Below, piece by piece: positions 35,096 to 47,467 of a stretch of DNA of 64,000 bases. Source of the DNA: Dactylorhiza incarnata (lineage: Eukaryota > Streptophyta > Magnoliopsida > Asparagales > Orchidaceae); contig JAWHQI010000201.1 in NCBI GenBank assembly GCA_033032865.1, forward strand, positions 4,589,501-4,653,500. Direction: 5' to 3'. Each line of letters opens with the position of its first letter. The stretch's first letter is position 1. A model generated the notes under the pieces. It saw only the letters and a list, made by a program, of their open reading frames with translations. It was not told the origin of the DNA and ran no database searches. The translations under genes were made by a program, and so were the position numbers.

Positions 35096-37275
35096 ATGGC
35101 TGGTGGAGATCAAAATCGGGAAATGAGAGCCATGAAACTCCTAATCTGCACAAAGGAGAACTTTCCCATCTTGAAGGAAAAGGTAAGGCTTTTAATGGAG
35201 GCGGCCGATCCAAGAATTTATTTAACAATCCAACAGGGTCCCTTTATCCCTACAACTCCCTCCACCATTGATCCAACAAGAAAGGTGATAAAGAAATATG
35301 AGGACATGAACAAGGACGATCTAGCCTTGGCAGGCCTAGATAAGAGGACCAAAAATGTCATTGTGAGTGCCATAGATGACTCCACCCTCCAGAATCTAAT
35401 TCACTGCAAAATGGACAAGAAGATGTGGGACTCCCTGATCGTGTACATGGAGGGTACTTATGAGGTAAGGGATGATAGGAAATCCCTTCTCAACCAGGAG
35501 TATGAGGCCTTCAAATAAGGTAAGAATGAAACAATCTCTAACTGTTATGAGAGATTCTTCAAGATAGTGAATGGACTAAGAAACTATGAAAGGGAGTTCA
35601 CCAACCCTAATCTTAATGACAAGTTTCTTAGATCCCTCACAAAGGAATGGGACATCAAAATCTGTGCCATCAGAGAGATGGGTCAGCTGGGCATCATAGA
35701 GCCCAAGAATCGGTATGGGAAGTTGTTGTCCCATAAACTTCAGCTCAACACCAGGAAGGTTGAAGAAGAAAGCTCAAAGGGGAGCTCAAGAGACAGAACT
35801 GTGGCTCTAAAAGCTGAGAGCACGAGAAGATCCAAGGGCAAGAACTCTGCAACTCAGAATAGATGTGAGAGCAGTGAAGAATCAGAAGCCAGCTCTTCAG
35901 ATTCTTATGATACTGATAAAGAGGTGGCCCTTCTCTCAAAACAGTTCAGGAAGCTGATTCACAGAAGGAGGAGGGACAATCACAGAAACTCCTCCTCAAC
36001 CTCCAGAAGATCTGATTATCATGACAGATCCAGAGCCCCCGGGGAGGAAAGGTACAGATCTAACCCTGGTAAACATGATTTAAATAATACTGTTTGCTAT
36101 TCCTGCAGCAAGACAGGTCACATGGCTGCTGACTGCCCCTCTAAGAAGAAGGAGTCGAGGAACCATGAAGAAAGAAGAAGCTCAAGGAGCAAGAGGAAAT
36201 CTGAAAAAGGATTCGTGGATAAGAAGGTCAGAACACTGAGTGACTCTGACTCAAGCTCCTCTGGTACTGAGGAAGATGCACTCATCGGCTTGATGGCCAT
36301 CGGTGAAGACAACCAGGATGACATCTCTCCTGGGAAGGTAACTAACAAATCTTCTCTATCTGTCTCTGATTCCGAATCAGCAGCAAATTCCTTGCATGAT
36401 GATGAGGGTGTGTCTGCTGCCAACTGCACAGCCTCAAGATCCCAATATGATGTTGAATCTGAACAGATAAGGCAATATAAAGCCTTGTGGAAAGCCTTCA
36501 AAATCTGTAAGAAACTCCTCAAAGTCCAGACTAAGGAGTTAGATTCCTTGAAGCCTAGCCTGTTCAATCTAAGCTCCAGGAGACAACTGAGAAGCTGGCT
36601 ACCATGAGCAAAGAAGTGGACAAATTCAAGGAAGCCATAAGGCTTAAGAATGTTGAATTAGGATAGAAGAACAAGGTCATCAAGGACCTTGAGGAAATGT
36701 TATTGGCTGAGAAGAAAATTGCATCCAGCTTCTCAATGCCCAAAACCAACCTGCCCATCATCGACACCTTCTATGGACAGATCAGAGCTGGTATCGGTTT
36801 CAATCAGGAGACAGTTATGGGCAAAAATCCTGAAGCTAGACCTTCCTATAAGAAGGTGCTGGTGTCAAGTACCTCAGCCCACAGACCTGCAACAACAGTC
36901 AAGGGCAGGGGAAAGGATGTTGCTACAAAGCCTGCTCCCAAGAAGGTGAACCAAAATGTGGTGAGACCAATTCCTCCACAAACTCACACATATGAGGTTC
37001 ACCCAAGATCTGTTAGGCAAGAAGCCTTCTCTCCTGTTCATCAGCACTGCCATCCCATTCAGATGATGAAGCATAAGAGAAGATATAACAAATATGAATG
37101 CTGGTGCTGTGGGAAAGTAGGCCACTTTGCTTTAGACTGTTGGTTCAAACCAACAGGGCTCAATGCAAAGAGAGTGCAGAACCCTCAGAGGTTTGTTGTT
37201 CCATTATACCACCCTAACAGAAACCAAGGACCCAATCCATATTGGGTACCTAAGGGGAAGTGTTTTGTTTTGTAG
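35096..37275 (+). pseudogene. Copia C gag (broken)
   Basis: The SIRE-type gag begins MAGGDQNREMRAMK. The UBN2-like region is split by an in-frame TAA at 35516-35518. A basic, serine-rich stretch leads to knuckle CYSCSKTGHMAADC near 36096-36140. After a frameshift near 36580 the frame resumes at 36697 and carries a second knuckle, CWCCGKVGHFALDC (about 37100-37140). A stop at 37273-37275 precedes protease. Gag would form virus-like particles and bind genomic RNA. Confidence 0.88.
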
Positions 37276-37713
37276 GTATGTCCAAATGCCAACCAATCTC
37301 CAATTTGGTATTCGGACAGTGGCTTCTCCTGGCACATGACTGGAGTCAGAAAGTATTTAAGAGAGTTCATCCCTATGGAGAATGGACCAACCGTGATCTT
37401 TGAAGGTTCAGAAAATAGGGTGACCAGGGGCTATGTCAACATCTCTAATGGGTTAGTTACCATCACAAAGGTAGCTTATGTGGAGGGGTTGAAACACAAT
37501 CTCATAAGCATAAGTCAACTTTGTGATTTAGGCTTTGTTATTACTTTCCACAAGGACAAGTGCCTAATTAAGAAGTCCTAGATTCTGAGGCTACCTTAAT
37601 TGGCACTCGGAGTGGCAATATTTATTGCTTAAACTTTCTCAATACAAATTCTTCCATGCCCATATGTCTTGTAGCTGATGGTAAAGAGGCTCTATGTGTA
37701 CAATGGCACAATT
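37276..37713 (+). pseudogene. Copia C protease and start of pre-integrase (broken)
   Basis: The YSDSGFSWHMTG motif carries the catalytic Asp-Ser-Gly of copia protease. The SISQLCDLGF motif near 37505-37535 is also typical. A TAG at about 37579 ends the open frame. Copia B then cuts the WHKRL pre-integrase motif between 37713 and 48742. Confidence 0.85.
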
Positions 37714-38982
37714 TGTTGGATCGTGTGACGCCCTTAGAGGGGGGGGGGGTGAATAAGGGTGTGTTTAAAAATATAATTTTTACTTAATAATTTTTAGACA
37801 AATTTTACTTTACTAAAAAGTTACTTATAAATAATTTTAAACCAATGCAATTTTTGTATTAAACCAAACACAAATTTCTAAGATAAAGATTTAAGCAAAC
37901 AAATTTGCAATTAGTGAAAAGAGCATAATTATATTTATCATGAAATTTGTGTAAAATAAAAAATGATCCTAAAAATGCTTAAAATCAAGGCACAATTATG
38001 ATAATAAAAAATACAATAATTTTTGGTTTACCAATCCTTCTCCCAAGGATCGGAAGGCTATCACTTGTCTCTCCCAAGACCAAGCCCAAGCCTCTCCTCT
38101 AGATCTTCCCAAGATCTAGACGTAGCACACAAGGCCACGATTTCCCACCAAGCCACGCAAGGACTTGGACGCTCCGCACAAGGAAGCGATTTTCCCCTAA
38201 GCCGCGCAAGGACTTAGATGCCGCACGCAAGACGACGATTTCTCTACCAATACAAAATGAAATGTGTGTAAATGAAAATACAATATGAAAAGGACAACTC
38301 CCTAGAATTTCAGATCTCTGAAAGGATGGTTAAAGCCTCGCAATGATCGTTGATGAAGAAGCGCGCCCGATCTCGTCTTCAATCTTCAATCCTTCTTTGC
38401 ACAAATGGGAGTTGAAGAGGTTCTGGAGCTCTCTGGTTCGTATGCACTCAGGAAGGGACTTGGAATTCTCAAAGCTTGGAATGCATGAACACAAGGAGTC
38501 AATTTATAGAAAATCGCTGTCGCCTGGGCGACATCCACTGTCGGAATTTTCCGACAGCGCTAAACTGCCGCTGGAGTGCCGTCGTGCCGGCAGTTGCTGT
38601 AACCGCCGAGCTGTCGCCTGGGCGACATCGATGTCGGATTTCCGGCAGCGCAAAACTGCCGATCGTGGGTGGTGTCGTGGGCAGTTGTTGTAACCTCCGA
38701 GCTGTCGCCTGGGCGACATCGCTGTCGGAATTCCGACAGATCAAAACTGCCTTTCGTCGTGCTGCCGTGGAGGGAAGTAGTTGTAACTTCTCTGCTGTCG
38801 CCTGGGCGACAACGGCTGTCGGAATTTTCCCACAGTGAAATTTCCCATATTCAGACTTAGCTCCAGCAGAAATGTGAACATCTCATACCTGTTACCTGCA
38901 CACCATAAATAAAAATAGAATCAAATACAAACGGGACTTTGTTATTATCAAACCGGAGGAGTGCGAAACGCATGCTCCAACA
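37714..38982 (-). repeat. Copia B 3' LTR (left)
   Basis: It starts TGTTGGATCGTG and ends GCATGCTCCAACA, next to the PPT complement ATCTCCCCCTTTTGAT. The minus-strand TATA box is at 38501-38510. Four copies of TGTCGCCTGGGCGACA and interleaved TGTCGGAATT-type palindromes lie upstream of it. Confidence 0.93.
38518..38840 (-). promoter_or_regulatory. Palindrome array upstream of the LTR TATA box (copia B, left LTR)
   Basis: TGTCGCCTGGGCGACA occurs at 38518-38533, 38612-38627, 38703-38718 and 38796-38811. These alternate with TGTCGG...CCGACA palindromes (38539-38556; perfect 16-mer at 38723-38738). The nearest copy is 9 bp from TATAAA on the minus strand. The same array is in the right LTR (48277 onward). 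Confidence 0.85.
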
Positions 38983-40300
38983 ATCTCCCCCTTTTGATAA
39001 TAACAAATCCGTATAAAAAGAAATCATGTCTATTTAGATTGTTGATTTTAACATTTGGTGTGTGCACAAAAATAACATGATATATTTCTCTTAAAATAAA
39101 TAATCTCCCTTTAGATGAAAGCTCCCCCTAAATGAATGCTCCCCCTAAATATATGCTCCCCCTAAATATATGATGTATTGTGTAGGTGGAATATTTAGGT
39201 GTAATAGATTTGTGATTTTTCTTTTTATACTTTTAATTCTCCCCCTTTTGGTATTAGCAAAAGTTAATATTAGATAAAAGAGTAGTTCTTAAGGGAAAGG
39301 ATATAGGATATAGAAATGAAGAGTAAGCGGAAGCACTTTGTCGGAAATGATTGAAGTCCACGAAATAATAGGAATATGCCATTGTATGAATAAACTCATG
39401 AAGTGACGGTAAAGCCATATGAAGTAATGAAAGAAAATAACTTAAACATGAGTAAGGTCATTTGAAAGTATCATAGAAAGACACAATAGTGTATAGAATT
39501 ATGGAATATTTTCGGTCCAATTCTCATGAGATTAATGTTTATATAACATAATGATGTGTACATGTGATACTTAGATCAAACATATGAAGTTATTTAATTT
39601 ACATGATCATTGAAATGTAGAACATAATATAAGCATATAAAGTTAACTTTGACTTTAAAGATATAGCACAAGATGAATAGAAAACCATTTTTCTTTTGCA
39701 CAAGACACTTTACAATTCTTTCCAAGGTGCTTAACCTCACAATGCTCATTAAGACTTATCAGGAGGGTAAGTAGTGCTTGGTGGAGTATCCTTGTCTTTA
39801 TTTTAAATTTTTTGATCACAGATGTTGTGATATCTTAATTTTGAGATATTGATAATTTTTTTTGTAATTGACCAAGGATCTCCGAATTCACTTGAAATGC
39901 AAAAGATGGTGTATATTTTGTTGTGCTAACAAATCAAGGTTGAAAGTTGTATTTATGAAGTGCTATTTTATTATGTTAAAGCAAATATGATCCATGTATA
40001 TATTAAATAAAAAGACATAGGTATTGATCAAAAGAAGTGAACGTGATAGTTCATTATGATAGATAAGCAATTTCAAATACTTAGAGGCATGCGAAAACAA
40101 TTACCAATGGTCTAAACAACTAAGTAGGATTGTCAATACGATGATAGCTTGGAAATGAAATCATATAATCATGTAAGAGTCATTTTTTTTAAAATAAAAA
40201 GCACATGGTTCGTCATCAAGTCATGAGGTGAAGCAGTAATAATGACATATAACTATTGTAAAGCATCAAAGGGACCAAAAATTGAAGATTTATTAAATTG
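38983..40300 (-). other. Copia B spacer between antisense gene and 3' LTR
   Basis: It is AT-rich and non-coding. Near the LTR it holds repeated GCTCCCCCTAAAT phrases (39120-39175), which are extra polypurine-like tracts on the minus strand. The block 39696-39787 is shared with copia A. Confidence 0.7.
39696..39787 (-). repeat. Block shared with the copia A spacer (6726-6819)
   Basis: About 92 bp with only a handful of differences (GCACAAGACACTTTAC, TTCTTTCCAAGGTGCT, GACTTATCAGGAGG, TAGTGCTTGGTGGAG), while sequence on both sides is unalignable by eye. Confidence 0.8.
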
Positions 40301-40305
40301 GGAGC

Positions 40306-40360
40306 TGTCGGAAATTTCTGACAGTCACTGTCGCCTGGGCGACAGCCAAAAATATAAATA
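40306..40360 (+). promoter_or_regulatory. Antisense promoter of copia B: palindrome pair plus TATA box
   Basis: TGTCGGAAATTTCTGACA (40306-40323) and TGTCGCCTGGGCGACA (40329-40344) are followed 8 bp later by TATAAATA (40353-40360) on the + strand. This is the arrangement seen upstream of the LTR TATA box, but pointing the other way. Confidence 0.72.
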
Positions 40361-40456
40361 GGGCTTTAGACCGAGTCAAACCCTATTGTGCTTCATTTTT
40401 CTAGACTGTAGAGCGAGAGAAGGCTGTCGGATGTCGGCGATAACTCTAGATCTAAA

Positions 40457-40967
40457 GTATGGATTTTAGATTTTTATGTTTTTGACTCTAAATTTTTTGG
40501 GATTTGTGATTTTGAAAGTAGAGAAGAAGGAAAATGTAGTTTTCATTTTGATTTTTGATGAATGGTGGAGGTTTTAGAAGTTTTGTGTTTGAAAAGTGTA
40601 GATCTAGTTTAAAGCAAGTGGATCTTGTTGCATCTTTGTTAAAAATGTTTTGATTTTGTGGTTCTTGTGGTTGAAGGTTTGCTTTTGTTCATAGTCTAAT
40701 TTTAAAAATGGAAGATTTTCCTTTTGAAAGAAGGTTGAAGATGATGAATAGTAAAGGATATGGAGAAGATGTAGATTTAAAAAAAAATTTTGTAAACTTG
40801 ATGTTGAAATAAACTTGATTTTGAGTAGATCTGGAAGTGTATGTACAAAATTTCAAGAGAAGTTTACTGAAGTACTGTCAGAATTTTCCGACAGTCACTG
40901 TCGCCTGGGCGACAGTGTTATAGTGCACAACACATTTTTAATTCATGTTTTTATATGTTTTTTGCAG
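40457..40967 (+). other. Candidate 5'-UTR intron of the antisense gene
   Basis: The donor AAA|GTATGG at 40457 and the pyrimidine-rich acceptor TTTTTTGCAG ending at 40967 would splice the leader directly to the ATG at 40969. The interval is T-rich, as plant introns are, and contains another palindrome pair (40876-40914). Confidence 0.6.
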
Positions 40968-40968
40968 A

Positions 40969-42027
40969 ATGGCTTCCAGTTCTAAAGCGCGAAGAAGTAC
41001 TTCTGAAGATGCGCATAGTTCGTATCAATTGTATCCTGGGGTTGAGAAAGCCATAGTAGGAGTAGCAAAATATGTGGAATTTGATTCGCCGAAGCACGAT
41101 CATATCTATGATCGGCTTGCGAATGCAGGTATACTCTCAATAATCACCCCAGATTCGTTCTCTTCCTTTTTGATTCGAGAGTTCTATAATCATTTGGAAG
41201 ATCCAAATTATACTGAATTGGATGGGGGAGTTAGTTCAAGAATCCAAGGTCAACATGTGGAAATAACACATGTTGATCTAAGAGAGGAATTCAGACTAGT
41301 GATGAGTGAAAATATGCCGGATATAGTGGAGAGTTATAGAAAAGATAGGGATTGGACCCTTGTAAACATGAGTTTACATGGGAATCAAAAGAAGACTCTA
41401 ACCACTGAAGTTACGTCACTCACTCTGGATGCTTTCTTAGTTCAAGATATTTTAAGGAATTCAGTCATGTTGAAGAGTGGAGATACAAGAAGTATTACGG
41501 CTCAGTTGACCCTCATTACTTACTACATTATGGAGGATGAGCTTTTTGATGTGGCGGATTTTATACTCTCCCAGATTCGGTATGCGTTTAGATTAAAGCA
41601 TCCAAAATGGGTGAAGGTTCATACGCTACCAATGGGGGCGATAATTCAACATATATTATATAAGAAGTGCGGATGGATAGCGCAAGGTTCTTATTTGGAT
41701 GATTGTTATCCAGAGATATATTATACGGGTTCGATTAAAGTGAAGAAAACGCAGAAAAAGGCCCATCCGGGAATTGAGATTCGAGAGCCGCCAATGCCTA
41801 GGGCAGGATCACTATAAGAGTCCATTGATGATTTACGTGATTCACTAGAGGATCACAAGAAGGAAGTGAAGAAGGACCGTAGTCGAATGCAGAAGTTTAT
41901 GAAGTTTCTCGTGAAAGGTCTGAAGTTAAAGCCAACTCCGGAGGAAGAGGCCGAATGGCAAGTTCCGGACGAAGAACTGCAACGCCAATCGGTGAGGCGG
42001 ACTCGCCATGGTAAAGCCGTGAGATGA
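40969..42027 (+). CDS. Gene antisense to copia B: plant-transposon-protein-like, one internal stop
   Basis: It is coded on the strand opposite to copia B, between pol and the 3' LTR. The start MASSSKARRS follows a TTTGCAG acceptor. The open part gives 282 residues, and one TAA at 41815-41817 interrupts a frame that continues in phase to 42027 with a charged helical tail. Features such as LIREFYNHL, a central all-helical region and LPMGAIIQHIL resemble the 'putative plant transposon protein' domain found near plant retroelements (recognised from memory, not searched). No nuclease or polymerase motif is visible. Being open over 282 codons in a lightly damaged element suggests it was recently functional. 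The role is unknown; RNA or DNA binding or control of the host element are possibilities. Confidence 0.72.
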
Positions 42028-42111
42028 GGACCTCCAGAAGACTGTCCAGAGAGCAGCGGGGCTGGTTTTGAAGATTCTGAGTAGTTTCATCAGGCTGCTG
42101 CTGCTGGTTGA

Positions 42112-42150
42112 TGTCAGAAATTTCCGACATCCACTGTCGCCTGGGCGACA
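42112..42150 (+). repeat. Palindrome pair downstream of the antisense gene
   Basis: TGTCAGAAATTTCCGACA (42112-42129, near-perfect) and TGTCGCCTGGGCGACA (42135-42150). It is the same pair as at 40306 and 40876 and in the LTRs. Confidence 0.85.
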
Positions 42151-42373
42151 GTGAACTTCTTCAGATTTCTATTTCTGTTTAATGAACTTGATCCTTATTT
42201 TGTTTTCTACTGTTTTTGGAACAATATTGATGTAATATTAATGATGTTTGAATTTTTTGTTAAGTCTTTTGAAATTCTATGGTTTGATTTTAAAATTTAG
42301 TTTTTTTTTTTTAAATTGTTTAGGTTTTGTGATAATTAATTTGTTATTTTATAGGCTTTAAATAGTGATATAT
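42151..42373. other. AT-rich gap between antisense gene and pol 3' end
   Basis: T-rich sequence with no coding signal. It separates two convergent readings: the antisense gene on + and pol on -. Confidence 0.6.
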
Positions 42374-45300
42374 TCATTGTGAAATGTCTAGAATTCCCAA
42401 TTCTAGCCTAAGCATAGAAAAACGGGAATCCGGTAACGGCTTAGTGAATATATCCGCTAGTTGATTTTCCGTGCCTATAAAGTTGATTTTTATATTACCC
42501 TTCTTAATATGATCCCTTATAAAATGATGTCGGACATCTATATGCTTAGATCTAGAATGTAATACGGGATTGTTAGTTAAGTCTATAGCACTTTTATTGT
42601 CACACTTTAATTCTACACTACTTTGTTGCATGCCAAAATCTTCTAACGTTTGTGACATCCAAAGAGCTTGGGCACAACAACTACCTAGTGCAATATATTC
42701 GGCCTCGGTAGTAGAGAGGGCAACAGAATTCTGTTTCCTACTCGACCATGAAATAAGTGAAGGGCCAATAAAGTGACAAGTGCCACTAGTGCTTTTCCTA
42801 TCTAAAGAACATCCCGCATAATCAGAATCCAAAAAACCATGCAAAATAAAGGAATCATTATGAGGATACCATAAACCTAATTTTGATGTTCCTATGAGAT
42901 ATCTAAAAATACGTTTCACCACTTTTAAATGTGACTCTTTAGGATTAGCTTGAAATCTAGCACATAAACAAATGGCAAACATAATATCAGGTCTAAATGC
43001 GGTTAAATACAATAAAGATCCTATCATAATTCTATAAAGGGTTTCTTCAATTGAAACACCACTTTCATCTTTTTCTAATTTTAGTGAACTACTCATAGGA
43101 GTGTTTGCATGCTTAAGATTTTCAAATCCAAATCTTTTTAACATATCATGAATATATTTAGTTTGACATATAAAAATTCCATCATGTTTTTGTGTAATTT
43201 GAAACCCTAAAAATTATGAAAGTTCTCCAACCATACTCATTTCAAATTAATTTTTCATAATTTGAACTACTTCATTACACAACTCTTCATTAGTGGCTCC
43301 AAAAATAATATCATCAACATAAATTTGTAAAATAACTAAATCATGATCAATTTGCTTAATGAAGAGTGTAGAATCAACACTTCCTATTTTATAATCGTGC
43401 TTTAACAAATATTGAGTTAATCGATCATACCAAGAACAAGGCGCTTGTTTTAATCCATAAAGCGCTTTATCTAATTTATAAACATAATTTGGATATTTCT
43501 CATTTATAAAGCCAGGGGGTTGTTCTACATAAACCTCTTCTTTTATATACCCGTTTAAAAATGCGGTTTTGACATCCATTTGATATAATTTAAATCCTTT
43601 AAGACAAGCAAATGAAAGAAATATCCTAACCGCTTCTAATCTTGCTACGGGTGCAAACGTTTCATCAAAATCTACCCCTTCAATTTGTGCATAACCTTTT
43701 GCAACTAATCTCGCTTTATTTCTAACAATTCTAGATTCATTATCCGTTTTATTTTTAAAAATCCACTTAACACCAACTACAGGACGATTTTTGGGTCGTT
43801 CTACAAGATTCCAAACCTTATTACGTTCAAATTGATTAAGTTCTTCATTCATAGCTAAAAACCAAAATTCATCATTTAAAGCGGTGGAAACATCTTTTGG
43901 TTCTATTTCAGAAACAAAACAAAGGTTTGAAAATAAAATATGTAGCGATGAACGAGTACTAACCCCTTTTTGCGGATCTCCAATGATAAGCTCCTTTGGA
44001 TGATCCTTTGAGAATCTCAATTCACTTGGAGGCACATATCCTTCTCTTTCTTCTTCTTCTCTATCTTCTTCTCCTCTTTCTCCTTCTCTTTCTTCTTCTT
44101 TTTCTTCTTCATTTTCTCCAAGTTCTTCATCATCATTCTCCACCGTGGGAAGGAGTTCATCTTCTTTTCCTGTAATTTTTTTTTCTACACATGAAGCAAA
44201 CTCATCAAACCTAACATGAATAGATTCTTCAACTATTTTTGTTCTTTTATTAAAAATTCTATAAGCTTTACTAGTTGAAGAATAGCCAATAAAAATACCT
44301 TCATCACATTTTTCATCAAATTTTCCTAAGGAATCTTTAGAATTTAAAATAAAACATTTACAACCAAAAACTTTGAAATAAGAAACATTTGGTTGTTAAT
44401 TAAAAATTAATTCATAAGGAGTTAATTTTAAAATAGGGCGAAGCATTACTCTATTAATTACATAACATGCCGTGCTAACCGCTTCAGCCCAAAAAGATTT
44501 TGGTAATTTGAATTCAGATAACATTGTACGGGCAAACTCTTAAAGAGTTCTATTTTTCCTCTCCACTACACCATTTTGCTGTGGTGTGCGTGGAGCAGAA
44601 AATTCATGTTTAATTCCTAACTCCGTACAAAAAGAAATAAACTTTTCAGTTTCAAATTCTCCTCCATGATCCGATCGTATGCGTTTAATTTTTAACTCAA
44701 ATTCATTTTGAATACGCAAACATAATTATGAAAATTCTGAAAATGCATCGGATTTGGAGGTTAGAAATAAAGTCCAACAAAAACGAGAATAATCATCAAT
44801 CAATACAAATGTGTATTTTCTACCTCCTAAGCTAGAAATTCCAATTGGCCCAAATAAATCCATATGTATTAATTGAAGTGGCCTAGTGGTAGAAATAATG
44901 TTTTTACTTTTGAAAGATGATTTTGAAAATTTTCCTTTTTGGCAAGGCACACATAGTGAAGAAGATAAATTTCCTTTTAACAAAGGTAAACCTTTAATTA
45001 ATTTATCTTTTGAAAGTTTTGTAATTAACTTGGCACTAGTATGTCCAAGTCGCCTATGCCATAAATCTATTTTATCATTTTTTGATAACAGACATTTCAA
45101 AGTAGAATTTGAAAAATCTAGAAATTTAATCATATATACATTATGACATCTAGGTGCGGTAAAAACAATTTCATTTGTTTTGGAATTAATAATTTTGCAC
45201 AAATTTGTAGAAGATTCAAATAAAACATTTAAACCCTTATCACATAATTGACTAATAGAAATCAAATTATGCTTTAATCCTTCTACAAATAAAACATTTG

Positions 45301-45490
45301 AAATTGATAAATTTTTGTTACCCACAACTCCGATGTCGATGATTTTTCCTTTTCCATTGTCTCCGAATGTCACAACTCCTCCTTTCTTCATCTCCAGGCT
45401 AAGGAACTTCTCTTTATTGCCCGTCATGTGCTTTGAACAACCCGAGTCCAAGTACCACACGTCTTCTTTGTCCTTAGCCTGCCAACACAC
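42374..45490 (-). pseudogene. Copia B pol: protease, integrase, RT and RNase H (few lesions)
   Basis: Protease/pre-integrase and the first half of integrase are open at 44726-45490 (DSGCSKHMTG; WHRRLGH; CVPCQKGKF; DLFGPIG). The second half, with HGGEF- and PQQNGVVERKNR-type motifs, follows with stops to 44150. RT is open at 43247-44143 with the catalytic IYVDDIIFG intact. Two stops near 43200-43250 separate it from the RT end/RNase H (42374-43144: STTEAEYIALGSC, SKHIDVRHHFIRDH, ADIFTKPL). The lesions are few and the LTRs similar, so inactivation is recent. Confidence 0.9.
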
Positions 45491-47418
45491 CTAGAAAGAA
45501 GAGGTGAGTAAAGATCTGGTTACCCAAGTGGTTCCACCCATAGTATAGGTAGAAGCCTTAGGCACCCAGATTTGTTTAATTTTACTTTTTCCTTCCTTCC
45601 AGCAAGAGTCCGTAGTGTGGCCAAATCTATTGCATTTGGCACATGTAATGTATTTAGAGGAGTATAACTTTTCTGGACTTTTACTGGATGAGGATGCAGT
45701 ATTTAACAATTCATTAATTTTAGAATTTTTAAAAGTGAATTTTCTGGACTTTTCACTGTCGCCGGCGATAGTGGTTGTCGCCAGGCGACAGCTTCCAGAT
45801 GTGTATCCGAGCCCAAACCTTCCAGATCCATGGCGTTGGTATCCTAAGATCATATCCAGTGATCTTCGGCCCATTCCAAATTTTTTCATGGCTAGTGTTA
45901 AGTCATGAATCTGGTGTCTCATTTTTGTATTCTCGGATACTAGATTTATGCATCTCCGTTCAAAAGATTTCTTTCCCTCATGGACTATGGAAATTGAAGA
46001 TTTCAAATCTCTCTCTAAAATCTCATTCTTTTAAGTAAGAACTTTTATTGTAGAATGAGATTTGGAAAGAGATTCTTCAAGTTCTTTAATTCTTCCCAAA
46101 GAGTGATCACACTCTTGGCAAGAAATATCTCTTTTTCCAATAGTCTTAATTTCATTTAACAATTTTTTGTTTTCTTTAAGTAAAATTTCATTTTCAGATT
46201 TAAGAAGATCATTATCTTTTAAACTTTTTTCAAAAAATTTGCAAGTCTTTAAAAATTCAGAAAATAATTCATCATAGGTTGGAGGAGTTACCTCAGTGTC
46301 GCTTTGGACACTGCATTCGTCATCAGATATGATGCTCTTTCCCATTAAGCACATGTTGGCCTCCTCTTCTTTACTTGAGTCGGAACTACTTGCATCCTTA
46401 GAAGTAGTATCATCCCATGTTTCCGCCTTCAACACCTTCTTCGACCCTTTGTGCTTCTTTTCTTTAAGTTCTTTCAAGTATTTTGGACACTTGCTTCGGA
46501 TGTGTCCTAACTTCTTGCAGTGATAGCACTCCGGTGGCGGTCTCTCTTCCTCCTCATAACCTTCCTTTCCTTTTTTCTTCCAAAAACTCTCCTTCTTAAA
46601 ATACTTCTTAAACGTATTCCTCCTCTCCGGATTTTTCATAAATTTTCTAAATTTTTAAAAAAATAAACTTTCCTCATTTTCTTCATCCTCCTCAGAATCA
46701 CTAGTTTCTTCCTTCTTAGATCTTAGAGTCCCTTCTTCCTTGGCTCCATATACTCTTGTTGTTGAATTTTCAATTCAACTTCATGAGTTTTCAAGTTCCC
46801 AATGAGGCTCTCCAATTGTAAGGTCTTAAGATCATGTGACTCGGAAATTGCAGTCACTTTGGGATTAAACTTCGGGGGAAGTGATCTTAAGATTTTCCTT
46901 ACTAAATCTCCATTTGAGAACACCTTTCCTAGCACCTTTGAGTCGTTCACGATTTTTGTGAATCGTGTGTACATCGTATCAATCTCTTCATCTACCTCCA
47001 TTTTGAACCTTTCAAATTCAGATTCCAGTTGAAATAGCTTTGAATCCTTTACCTGCGAAGTACCTTCATGAGTGATTTCTAATAAATTCCAAATTTCAAA
47101 TGCAGTATTACAAGCACAAACTCTATTAAATTCAGTGCGATCTAGTGCGCAAAATAAAGCATTCATGGCTTTTGCATTGTTCTTACATTTTAATTTATCG
47201 TTGTCATCCCACTTGTCTTTGGGCTTATACATGGTTACATCTCCTACAACAAATGTTGGAGAAGTGTAACTAGATTCTACCATATTTCAGACTTCTATAT
47301 CTAGCGCAATTAGAAAACAACGCATACGTGTTTTCCAATAATTATAGTTTGTGCCCGTAAAAAGTGGTGGCCTACTAATTCCTTGCCCCTCAACGAACGC
47401 GTGATCGTTGTGCGCCAT
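45491..47418 (-). pseudogene. Copia B gag (few lesions)
   Basis: It starts at 47418 (MAHNDHAFVEGQGISRPP). A TGA replaces an expected Trp codon near 47287, just before the open UBN2/gag region (46723-47283). The knuckle CYHCKKLGHIRSKC lies in 46031-46639 and a second, CAKCNRFGHTTDSC, in 45491-46006. The linker before the second knuckle is coded by two palindromes of the LTR type (45757-45770 and 45776-45790). Confidence 0.9.
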
Positions 47419-47453
47419 TACTCCCGGTGGTAAAACCGTTTTGGAGTAACCTC

Positions 47454-47465
47454 GCTCTGATACCA
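47454..47465 (-). other. Copia B primer-binding site
   Basis: The minus strand reads TGGTATCAGAGC two bases inside the 5' LTR. Confidence 0.94.
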
Positions 47466-47467
47466 CA

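Noticed and set aside
38343..38860. ORFs of 60-120 codons in the copia B LTRs on both strands
   Set aside because: They arise from the palindrome repeats and occur in both LTRs on both strands. No protein features.
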